64,000 nt of DNA, taken from contig UGGS01000001.1 in assembly GCA_900450595.1 (NCBI GenBank), positions 682,001-746,000 on the forward strand, written 5' to 3'. Positions 35,562 to 42,599 of the stretch are shown here, piece by piece; positions within the stretch are counted from its first letter, which is position 1, and each line of letters begins with the position of its first letter. The translations under genes and the position numbers were made by a program. Under the pieces are notes generated by a model. The model searched no databases, was not told where the DNA came from, and saw only the letters and a list, made by a program, of their open reading frames with translations. The DNA comes from [Flavobacterium] thermophilum. GTDB taxonomy: Bacteria > Bacillota > Bacilli > Bacillales > Anoxybacillaceae.

Positions 35562-36032
35562 TTACTCCACCACCTTAATGCGCGCCGTCATCATATGGTG
35601 GCCGGCGCCGCAATATTCATTGCAGAGAATCGTATATTCGCCGGGCTCATCAAACGTCGTCGTCAAACTGTTGACGTAGCCAGGTTCGACCATCATGTTG
35701 ATGTTTGTTCCTGGAATTTGAAATCCATGGATCACATCCTTCGAGGTGACGTTAATCGTCACTTTCGCTCCTTTTGGAATTTCGATGGTATTTGGCGTAA
35801 AGGAAAACGCCGCGACAACAATGTTTAGTTCGTACTCGTTATTTCCTTTTTTGACAAGCCCAGGCTGATTGAATGGCGGGGTCGTGTCCACTTTCTCTGG
35901 ATCGATCGTCGTCAGGCAGCTTGGCGGCTGCTGTCCGGCAGCGAAAGCGCTCACGCCGACGACGGTTAAAAAGACAACGAGACAGCCGATGCCGAACGTC
36001 AGCCAAATTTTTTCGTATTTATGAATGTGCAT
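35562..36032 (-). CDS. cbaB: b(o/a)3-type cytochrome c oxidase subunit II
   Basis: A 156-residue protein with one N-terminal membrane helix (LTFGIGCLVVFLTVVGVSAFA) and an outward-facing cupredoxin domain. CuA ligands are in VIHGFQIPG (His) and LCNEYCGAGHHMM (Cys-x3-Cys-x3-His-x2-Met). It takes electrons from cytochrome c and hands them to subunit I. It ends 1 nt before cbaA, so translation is coupled. Confidence 0.95.
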   Translation of the reverse strand: MHIHKYEKIWLTFGIGCLVVFLTVVGVSAFAAGQQPPSCLTTIDPEKVDTTPPFNQPGLVKKGNNEYELNIVVAAFSFTPNTIEIPKGAKVTINVTSKDVIHGFQIPGTNINMMVEPGYVNSLTTTFDEPGEYTILCNEYCGAGHHMMTARIKVVE

Positions 36033-36053
36033 ATCCAGTCCCTCCCTTGCCGC

Positions 36054-36215
36054 TTACAGGCGGTGTAAAAATAACAAGTAGACGCTGACCCAGGCGAAAA
36101 TGATGAAAAAGCCGAGCAAAAACACAGACGCCAGCGTGCCGCTGAGCGCCGGCTCTTTTTCCTTTTTTGTTTGCCGGGCCATTGCCGTCGGTTTTGTCCG
36201 CTCTGGTTTGGCCAT
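36054..36215 (-). CDS. small subunit (IIa-like) of the cytochrome oxidase
   Basis: A 53-residue single-helix protein: a basic N-terminal part (MAKPERTKPTAMARQTKKEKE), then SGTLASVFLLGFFIIFAWVSVYLLFLHRL. Its place 21 nt before cbaB and its size match the subunit IIa / CbaC position in ba3 oxidase operons. The ATG at 36215 follows GAGGAGGGATGAAAGG. Confidence 0.7.
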   Translation of the reverse strand: MAKPERTKPTAMARQTKKEKEPALSGTLASVFLLGFFIIFAWVSVYLLFLHRL

Positions 36216-36304
36216 CCTTTCATCCCTCCTCGTGCGTTTTGGATTCATCCCCCATAACGTTGACAGGCAGGTGCGCCAAGCGCGAGTTTCCCTGCTTTGA
36301 CACT

Positions 36305-36347
36305 ATCATAACCGTACAAAACGGCCGCAACAGTGACTTTTCTCACA
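36305..36347 (-). promoter_or_regulatory. oxidase operon promoter with an Fnr-like box
   Basis: Minus strand: TGTGA-GAAAAG-TCACT (36347-36332), CTGTTG (36333-36328), 17 nt, TATGAT (36310-36305). The box matches TGTGA-N6-TCACA in 9 of 10 positions, and its centre lies about 41.5 bp before the predicted start site, the class II activator position. The rest of 36216-36513 shows nothing else. Confidence 0.6.
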
Positions 36348-36513
36348 AAAACAACACAAGAAGTTTGAACAAATGGTGACGATTGTGAACAATGTAGGAA
36401 AAGGGCGGGAAGGAAAAAGGCGGCGGATCCGTCTGATGAGGGACAGCGGCAACGGTTTTGTCCCGGACAGAACCGGAACGAAGATAGCTGACGGCAAAGG
36501 AGGGTAAAAACGA

Positions 36514-36597
36514 ATGATTAATTATTTTTTTTATTTAATGTTCGTTTTTTTATTAAAAACCGCTTCTCATCCGCTGCCTTCCATGGTATACTGCTAG
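36514..36597 (+). CDS. putative 27-residue hydrophobic peptide
   Basis: AAAGGAGGG lies 8 nt before the ATG. The frame reads MINYFFYLMFVFLLKTASHP and ends LPSMVYC. Its last codons overlap the -10 of the riboswitch promoter. The T-rich middle also pairs with flanking A-rich sequence as a possible terminator, so the open frame may be fortuitous. Confidence 0.3.
   Translation: MINYFFYLMFVFLLKTASHPLPSMVYC
36564..36592 (+). promoter_or_regulatory. promoter of the purine riboswitch transcript
   Basis: TTCTCA (36564-36569), 17-nt spacer, TATACT (36587-36592). Confidence 0.55.
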
Positions 36598-36616
36598 TAA
36601 CTGAATCACGCTGACT

Positions 36617-36687
36617 CACTCATATAATCGCAAGAATACGGCTTGCGAGTCTCTACCAGCCGACCGTAAATCGGCTGACTATGAGTG
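36617..36687 (+). promoter_or_regulatory. guanine-class purine riboswitch aptamer
   Basis: P1 is CACTCATA (36617-36624) with TATGAGTG (36680-36687). The core has the consensus pieces TATAATCGC, GAATACGGC, AGTCTCTACC and GACTATGAG. P2 is GCAAG/CTTGC and P3 is AGCCGA/TCGGCT. The specificity base in GACTATG is C, which selects guanine/hypoxanthine over adenine. In Bacillus this aptamer turns off xpt-pbuX by forming a terminator when guanine binds. Here the terminator is split by an IS and the genes lie 1.9 kb further on. Confidence 0.93.
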
Positions 36688-36741
36688 GCAATGTCGGAAG
36701 GGAGTCGGCCATGGCCGCTTTGCGCCTTCTGTTTGCTTTTG

Positions 36742-36755
36742 GCTTAAAAGACATT
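36742..36755 (+). other. left half of the split riboswitch terminator
   Basis: GCTTAAAAGACA plus TT of the loop. It is complementary to TGTTTTTTAAGC at 38553-38564; the 1794-bp element sits in the 5-nt loop (TT|CGG). Confidence 0.8.
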
Positions 36756-38549
36756 GGGGCTGACCCAAAAGTCCGCCAAAAAGCGGACTTTTGGAGTCAG
36801 CCCTCTCTGGTTTTTGTATATTTTACCAAACGGAACAAAATTCCGACTCTGTTCTCCCCCTCATTTACGCCACCAAGGACAATTGCTTGTCCCTAGCGGC
36901 TTTTTTGAGAAGATTGTGGGCAGCACAAACCAGCCCCCATTCGATGGAAACTTTTTGGAGGCCTCGCAGGACAAAGCGACGAAACCCGCGATTTTGTTTG
37001 ATTTGCCCAAATACACTCTCAATGTCGGTTTGGCGTTGGCGGTATCGGGCTTGCCCTTCTTCACTCTCCAACCGTTCGCGGGCTTTCTGTTTTTGTTCAT
37101 GATAGACGGGGTTCCATTGCGTGGTTCGTCCATACTTGGAAGTCGTGCAGGCCGAACGGAACGGACATCCTTCGCATTCATGGCATTGGTAGTGTCGGGT
37201 GACCGAGGTGTATCCTGATTCCGTGGTCTGTTTCGAAGTTCCGGTGCGAACCAGCTTTTTCCCATTGGCGCAAATCCAAACGTCTTCTTCTTCCACATAG
37301 GTCCAATTCTGCTGATGATGCGGATTTTTCTTGACCTTGCGCGTGTTCTCCTTCTCATACGTATGGTACTTGATCAAGGCCGATATGTGCTTCTCTTCCA
37401 GCTTCACGTAGTTCTCTTCCGAGCCATAAGCCGCGTCAGCGATCAAACGTTCGGGTTCCACGCCGTACTTCTCTCGAACGGTCTCCAAATGCGGGAGAAG
37501 ACAACGAGTGTCGCCCGGCCTCTGATGAAGGGAATACCCCAAAATAAATTGGCCGGAAGAACCCACCTGTACGTTATAGGCCGGCTTGAGCTGGCCGTTT
37601 CGCATGTGATCCTCCTTCAACCGCATGAAGGTGGCATCCACATCGGTCTTGGAATAGCTGTTGCGATCCCCGCATACATGGAGTTGGTGTTCATACTTTT
37701 CACTGCGGGGCAAGTAGTCCTCCTTCATCTTCTTGATGGCCTTCTTCAACGGTTGGTTGTCCGGCTCGGCCTCCAACCGTTTTTCCCACTCCTCGGTTTT
37801 CTTTCGGATTTCTTCTGACGTAAAGGCCGGCGAAGGGTCGATGTCTTCCGCCTTTTCTTCTTCCACGATCGCCTCGATCTGGGCAATCAGCCGATCGACA
37901 TTGGCTTGGAGTTTCTCCTGGTACTTCTCAGCCGATTTGCGCCAAACGAAGGTGTACCGGTTGGCATTCGCTTCAATTTTCGTTCCATCCACAAAATAAT
38001 CTTCCATCTTGACATAGCCGTCGGCCACGAGCAGCGTGATCATTTCCCGGAACAGGTCGTCAATCAGGTCTTTCATCCGCTCCGAACGAAACCGATTGAT
38101 GGAGCGGAAGTCCGGCTTTTGAAATCCACTTAGCCACATGAGGGGAAGGTGGACTTCGAGCTGCCGTGCAATCTCACGGCCATGATACATTTTTTGGGTG
38201 TAAGCGTAAAGGAGAATTTTGGTCATCATTTTCGGATGATAGGCGGAGGCGCCCCCTCCTTTGTAGTAAGCAAGAAACGTCTCCATCGGGATGCGTTCAA
38301 CCATCTCATGAACCACGTGGGCCATGTTATCCCGTGGAATGAGATCGGCGATGTTGCTTGGCAAAGAGAGGTTGTCCATGGTATACTCTTTAAAGGAAAT
38401 ATGATCATGTTTCATAAAAGAATCGCCCTTCTTTCGGTGGTAGTGGTTTTGGTGACTCTATTCTACCAGAAAAAAGGGCGATTCTTCTATATTTGAGGCA
38501 AAAAAGTGGGGGCTGATCCCAAAACGCATTCGCGTTTTGGGTCAGCCCC
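36756..38549 (-). mobile_element. IS1182-family insertion sequence, copy 2 (1794 bp)
   Basis: Same length and terminal repeats as the copy at 1078-2871; the only differences noticed are at 38380 and 38486. No target duplication (catt on the left, cggt on the right). It is inserted in the loop of the intrinsic terminator that belonged to the purine riboswitch. Its right-end palindrome (38509-38549) followed by GGTGTTTTTT could itself stop transcription. Confidence 0.96.
36865..38415 (-). CDS. IS1182-family DDE transposase, copy 2
   Basis: 516 residues with the same amino-acid sequence as the product of the copy at 1187-2737; the one noticed coding difference (38380) is synonymous. DDE residues and the C-terminal Cys cluster are as described there. 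It is transcribed against the direction of xpt, so it should not drive that gene. Confidence 0.95.
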   Translation of the reverse strand: MKHDHISFKEYTMDNLSLPSNIADLIPRDNMAHVVHEMVERIPMETFLAYYKGGGASAYHPKMMTKILLYAYTQKMYHGREIARQLEVHLPLMWLSGFQKPDFRSINRFRSERMKDLIDDLFREMITLLVADGYVKMEDYFVDGTKIEANANRYTFVWRKSAEKYQEKLQANVDRLIAQIEAIVEEEKAEDIDPSPAFTSEEIRKKTEEWEKRLEAEPDNQPLKKAIKKMKEDYLPRSEKYEHQLHVCGDRNSYSKTDVDATFMRLKEDHMRNGQLKPAYNVQVGSSGQFILGYSLHQRPGDTRCLLPHLETVREKYGVEPERLIADAAYGSEENYVKLEEKHISALIKYHTYEKENTRKVKKNPHHQQNWTYVEEEDVWICANGKKLVRTGTSKQTTESGYTSVTRHYQCHECEGCPFRSACTTSKYGRTTQWNPVYHEQKQKARERLESEEGQARYRQRQTDIESVFGQIKQNRGFRRFVLRGLQKVSIEWGLVCAAHNLLKKAARDKQLSLVA

Positions 38550-38570
38550 CGGTGTTTTTTAAGCTTTTTT
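38550..38570 (+). other. right half of the split riboswitch terminator
   Basis: CGG of the loop, then TGTTTTTTAAGC (38553-38564) and a T-run, ending 19 nt before the xpt start. Confidence 0.8.
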
Positions 38571-38588
38571 ATTTTGGAGGGGATTGGC

Positions 38589-39176
38589 ATGCGCGAATTG
38601 CTCGAAAAAATTGCCGCTGAAGGAGAGGTGCTGGCCGGCGGGGTGCTGAAAGTCGACCGCTTCTTAAACCATCAAGTCGACCCGCATTTGATGAAGCGGA
38701 TTGGGGAGGAGTTCGCCGCCAAGTTTCACTGTGAGCGGCCGACGAAAGTGCTGACGCTTGAGTCATCGGGCATCAGCCCGGCACTTATGGCTGCCTATGA
38801 ACTTGGCGTTCCTCTTGTCGTTGCCCGCAAGCGGCGGCCAGTGACGATGGCCGACGATGTATACCGCGCGGAAGTATATTCGTTTACGAAGCAGGAGACG
38901 AACGAGATCGTTGTTTCCCGTTCGTTGCTTAACAGCGGTGACCGGGTGCTCATTATCGATGACTTTTTAGCCAACGGCCAGGCAGCGCTTGGAATGACGG
39001 AGATTGTCCAACAAGCCGGCGCGGTTGTCGCCGGCATCGGCATCGTCATTGAAAAGGCGTTTCAAGACGGCGGGCGATTGCTTCGTGCGCGCGGCTTCCG
39101 CGTCGTATCGCTCGCCTGCATCGCGTCGCTTGATGGTGGTGTCATTCAATTTGCTGACGAGGTGATGAGTCAATGA
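38589..39176 (+). CDS. xpt: xanthine phosphoribosyltransferase
   Basis: A 195-residue type I phosphoribosyltransferase that converts xanthine to XMP with PRPP. The PRPP-binding motif is [17 protein letters not shown], and the N-terminus [32 protein letters not shown] and [26 protein letters not shown] are family hallmarks. ATG 38589 follows TTGGAGGGGATTGGC. It overlaps pbuX by 4 nt. The usual riboswitch control is broken by the IS just upstream, so expression now depends on what transcription crosses or starts within the IS end. Confidence 0.96.
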   Translation: MRELLEKIAAEGEVLAGGVLKVDRFLNHQVDPHLMKRIGEEFAAKFHCERPTKVLTLESSGISPALMAAYELGVPLVVARKRRPVTMADDVYRAEVYSFTKQETNEIVVSRSLLNSGDRVLIIDDFLANGQAALGMTEIVQQAGAVVAGIGIVIEKAFQDGGRLLRARGFRVVSLACIASLDGGVIQFADEVMSQ

Positions 39177-40480
39177 AGATGAAATGGTGGCAAGTTGGAT
39201 CACTCGGCATCCAACACGTATTGGCGATGTACGCCGGGGCGATCGTCGTTCCGCTTATCGTCGGCGGGGCGTTGCATTTGACGAGCGAACAGCTGACGTA
39301 TTTAGTGGCCATTGACTTATTGACGTGCGGCATTGCGACGTTTTTGCAAGCGTGGAAAAACAAGTGGTTTGGCATCGGCTTGCCGGTTATGCTTGGCTGC
39401 ACATTTACGGCGGTCGGGCCGATGATCGCTATTGGCGGACAGTACGGGATGCCGGCAGTGTATGGGGCGATCCTCTGCGCCGGAGCGGTTGTGGTGCTCA
39501 TCAGTCCGTATTTCGGCAAGTTGCGGACGTTGTTTCCGCCAGTTGTCACCGGCTCGGTCGTGACCATTATTGGCTTGACGCTCATCCCGGCGGCGGTGAA
39601 CAACATGGCCGGCGGGCAAGGGGCAAAAGACTTCGGCGATCCGGCCAACTTGGCGCTGTCATTTGGCGTCCTGGCGCTGATTATCTTGCTGTATCGTTGT
39701 TTTACAGGATTCATCCGCTCGATCTCTGTTTTGCTTGGCATGGCAGCCGGAACGTTTGCCGCGGCCATGATGGGAAAAGTGGACTGGACGCCGGTTGCGG
39801 AAGCGTCATGGCTTCACTGGCCGACGTTGTTTTACTTTGGCGCCCCGACGTTTCATGGGTCTGCTGTTTTCACCATGGTGCTCGTCGCGATCGTCAGCCT
39901 TGTCGAATCGACCGGCGTTTACTTTGCTTTGTCGGACATTTGCCGCCGCCGGCTGACCGATGACGATTTGGCGGGCGGCTACCGCGCTGAAGGATTGGCC
40001 ATCATCATCGGCGGGCTGTTGAACGCATTTCCGTATACGACGTATTCGCAAAACGTCGGACTTGTTCAGCTATCGGGCGTGAAAACGCGCAATGTCATTT
40101 ACGCTGCCGCGGCGTTTCTTGTCCTGCTTGGATTTGTGCCGAAAATCGCCGCCGTGGCGACAATCATCCCAGCGCCGGTTTTAGGCGGGGCCATGCTCGC
40201 TATGTTTGGCACGGTCATCGCCTACGGCGTGAAAATGTTAAGCCAAGTCGATTTGGCTATGCAAGAAAACTTGCTGATCATTGCTTGCTCGGTCGGCATA
40301 GGGCTTGGGGTGACGGCGGTGCCGAACTTGTTTGCTGAGCTTCCGGCGGGCCTGCGCATTTTGACGGACAGCGGCATCGTCGCCGGCGGCCTCACCGCCA
40401 TCCTTTTAAATGCCGTCTTCCATTTCGGCAAGGCGAGAAAATCGGCTGCACTGCCGTTGCAGGAACAAAAAATTTCATAA
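39173..40480 (+). CDS. pbuX: xanthine permease
   Basis: A 435-residue NCS2 nucleobase transporter with 12-14 helices. Motifs are [47 protein letters not shown], the substrate-binding signature [19 protein letters not shown] [19 protein letters not shown], and [23 protein letters not shown]. It imports xanthine for xpt, and its start overlaps the xpt stop (ATGA). No clear terminator was found before 40600. Confidence 0.95.
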   Translation: MKMKWWQVGSLGIQHVLAMYAGAIVVPLIVGGALHLTSEQLTYLVAIDLLTCGIATFLQAWKNKWFGIGLPVMLGCTFTAVGPMIAIGGQYGMPAVYGAILCAGAVVVLISPYFGKLRTLFPPVVTGSVVTIIGLTLIPAAVNNMAGGQGAKDFGDPANLALSFGVLALIILLYRCFTGFIRSISVLLGMAAGTFAAAMMGKVDWTPVAEASWLHWPTLFYFGAPTFHGSAVFTMVLVAIVSLVESTGVYFALSDICRRRLTDDDLAGGYRAEGLAIIIGGLLNAFPYTTYSQNVGLVQLSGVKTRNVIYAAAAFLVLLGFVPKIAAVATIIPAPVLGGAMLAMFGTVIAYGVKMLSQVDLAMQENLLIIACSVGIGLGVTAVPNLFAELPAGLRILTDSGIVAGGLTAILLNAVFHFGKARKSAALPLQEQKIS

Positions 40481-40631
40481 TCGTGTTGATCGCTTTTATA
40501 GCCATCTTCGTTTTCTGGCCGCTGCTCGGAAAATGGGGATGGCTTTTTTGTCGGCGTGTCGATTGGCGGTGAAAACGATAGAAATTGGTAGAAGTATGAT
40601 GGTATAATGGAAAGCGAAAGGGGGTGAAACG

Positions 40632-41705
40632 ATGGATGAATGGGTGGAGCGCCTTTTCGATGAGCTGCGGCAAATACGGAATCAGATGGCGACCAAACAG
40701 GATGTTGTGCGGGTGAATGATCGCATCGATCGGCTTGAACAAACGGTGAGCGCGACGAAAGAGGATGTTGCGCGGTTAAATGGACGCGTCGGGCAACTCG
40801 AAGAGACCGTGGCAGCGACGAGAGAAGACGTTGTCCGGATGAATGATCGCATCGGGCGGCTTGAGCAGACCGTGGCAGCGACGAGAGAAGACGTCGCAGC
40901 GCTGGATGAGCGCATCGGGACTATCGAGCGGACGATGGCAACGAAAGAGGATGTCGCAACGCTGGATGGGCGCATCGGGACTATCGAGCGGACGATGGCA
41001 ACGAAAGAGGATGTCGCAGCGCTGGATGAGCGCATCGGGACTATCGAGCGGATGATGGCAACGAAAGAGGATGTCGCAACGCTGGATGGGCGCATCGGGA
41101 CTATCGAGCGGACGATGGCAACGAAAGAGGATGTCGCAGCGCTGGATGAGCGCATCGGGACTATCGAGCGGACGATGGCAACGAAAGAGGATGTCGCAAC
41201 GCTGGATGAGCGCATCGGGACTATCGAGCGGACGATGGCAACGAAAGAGGATGTCGCAGCGCTGGATGAGCGCATCGGGACTATCGAGCGGACGATGGCA
41301 ACGAAAGAGGATGTCGCAGCGCTGGATGGGCGCATCGGGACTATCGAGCGGACGATGGCAACGAAAGAGGATGTCGCAACGCTGGATGGGCGCATCGGGC
41401 AACTCGAAGAGACCGTGGCGGCTAACAGAGACGACATTGCGGCGCTCGACAGCCGGATTGGGCGCATGGAACAAACGATGGCGACGAAAGAGGACGTTGC
41501 CGAATTGCCGTTTATTCGCCAAGCTGTCGTGGAAACGTTAGAAACGCTCCGTGAAATTCCGGCAATGAAACAAACCCTCACAGAAACGCAACAAAAAGTC
41601 AATGAAGTCATTGCCGGACAAGCCCGGCAAGAGCTCGTGCTTCAATCCCTCGCCTTGCACTTGCTTGAGCATGAAAGCGAAATCCGCGCACTCAAAGCGA
41701 AGTAA
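40632..41705 (+). CDS. coiled-coil protein built of 20-residue repeats
   Basis: This 357-residue soluble protein has no signal or membrane segment. The N-terminus (MDEWVERLFDELRQIRNQMATKQD) leads into repeats of the type EDVAALDERIGTIERTMATK. The outer repeats are 21 residues (three heptads) and more diverged; the eight central ones are 20 residues and nearly identical. The C-terminal ~80 residues (LPFIRQAVVETLETLREIPAMKQ...) are non-repetitive but also helical. It is preceded by AAAGGGGGTGAAACG. Function unknown; it could be a rod-like scaffold. There is no counterpart at this place in B. subtilis. Confidence 0.88.
   Translation: MDEWVERLFDELRQIRNQMATKQDVVRVNDRIDRLEQTVSATKEDVARLNGRVGQLEETVAATREDVVRMNDRIGRLEQTVAATREDVAALDERIGTIERTMATKEDVATLDGRIGTIERTMATKEDVAALDERIGTIERMMATKEDVATLDGRIGTIERTMATKEDVAALDERIGTIERTMATKEDVATLDERIGTIERTMATKEDVAALDERIGTIERTMATKEDVAALDGRIGTIERTMATKEDVATLDGRIGQLEETVAANRDDIAALDSRIGRMEQTMATKEDVAELPFIRQAVVETLETLREIPAMKQTLTETQQKVNEVIAGQARQELVLQSLALHLLEHESEIRALKAK
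40921..41400 (+). repeat. 60-bp tandem repeat, eight units
   Basis: Eight consecutive 60-bp units are almost identical. Variation is nearly confined to gcagc/gcaac and gatgag/gatggg, giving AALDE, ATLDG, AALDE, ATLDG, AALDE, ATLDE, AALDE, AALDG type alternation. A single gatgatggca variant occurs at 41051. The unit is in frame in all forward phases, so no stop arises in two other frames. Confidence 0.97.
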
Positions 41706-41753
41706 CCAACAAACATCTCGATGTACATCCTCGCTTATAACCGCTTTCCTGGA

Positions 41754-41786
41754 AAAAACAGGCCGGCTTTGTCCGCGCCTGTTTTT
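41754..41786 (+). terminator. intrinsic terminator after the coiled-coil gene
   Basis: AAAAACAGGC pairs with GCCTGTTTTT. Confidence 0.85.
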
Positions 41787-41914
41787 GCATGCCACAACCA
41801 AAGGATCCATCAGCTGTTCTTGAAAAAATGGGTGCACCCATGCACTTTCCGCTGTATACTGACCGGCCTGTTGCGCATCCTAATAGAAAAAGAGGAACAG
41901 ACCGAGGTGTTTGT

Positions 41915-42013
41915 ATGCCGGTTCTTTTATCCGTCGGCACAGCCACGATGCCGTATACGGCCGCCCAAGACGAGGTGAAGCAGCATGTTTCCAGCCTGTT
42001 TTCCGGGCGAATG
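41915..42013 (+). pseudogene. type III polyketide synthase (bpsA) 5' remnant
   Basis: ATG 41915 follows CCGAGGTG. About 33 residues (MPVLLSVGTATMPYTAAQDE..., ending SSLFSGRM) match the N-terminus of bacterial chalcone-synthase-like enzymes. The frame then continues into unrelated residues and stops at 42061. The remaining ~330 residues, with the catalytic Cys, are gone. In B. subtilis bpsA lies between pbuX and bpsB, exactly this position. Confidence 0.7.
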
Positions 42014-42024
42014 GCGCGCGTCCC

Positions 42025-42450
42025 TCTCGGGGTTGGCCGCTTTTGTTCCCGCTTTTTTTAGCGGGGCAAGGGCTGCGGGTGTGGACGATTTTGTCGCTCG
42101 GCCGCTTTTGGAATGCGAAAATTTTGATTGTGCCCAACCGCCCTGTTGTAAAAAAAGGGCCGTATCGATGGATCCGCCACCCGAACTATGCCGTTGTCGC
42201 GTTGGAGATTGCGTTGCTGCCGCTGTTGTTTCAAGCGCATATGACCGCTCTTTTGTTTTCGCTCCTAAACGCTCTCATGTTGTCCGTCCGCATCTCGACA
42301 GAAGAGAGGGCGTTGGCTGCGCTCACCGATTACCGTGAGGCCTTTTGGTTGCGGCCGCGCTTCGTGCCGCCGCTGAGGGGAGAACGGGCGTGCGTTTCCG
42401 GCAGTGCACAAGCAAAACAAAGACAGCCGGCTGTGAAACGGTCCCATTGA
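42025..42450 (+). pseudogene. bpsB (ypbQ) isoprenylcysteine-methyltransferase-like gene, 3' remnant
   Basis: From about 42034 the frame codes for the C-terminal two-thirds of a BpsB/YpbQ-type protein: WPLLFPLFLAGQGLRVWTIL, GRFWNAKILIVPNRPVV, the conserved GPYRWIRHPNYAVVALE, and STEERALAALTDYREAF. The N-terminal membrane part is missing. The bpsA remnant lies directly upstream in another frame. BpsB methylates alkylpyrones made by BpsA, so the pathway is lost here. Confidence 0.7.
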
Positions 42451-42599
42451 CGCCAATGGCTCGCCGGCTGCGGGCCGGGGAAAAACATTCATCCCGCTGA
42501 ACGAACCGGCGGGATTTTTTTGTTTTCCTATTGGGAAACGGGGCGAAATACAGTAAAATGAATGTAAATGACATTGACGGAAACAAAGGGGTTTTGGTC

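Noticed and set aside
40921..41400. CRISPR array
   Set aside because: Units are directly adjacent 60-bp tandem repeats with no unique spacers, and they are in frame inside a coding sequence; no cas genes.
40682..41611. Long minus-strand ORFs (309 and 248 aa) and a second plus frame (156 aa) across the repeat array
   Set aside because: A 60-bp unit is divisible by three, so any frame free of stops in one unit stays open through all of them. The products are low-complexity (SSSAATSSFVAIVRSIVPM type) and lack ribosome-binding sites.
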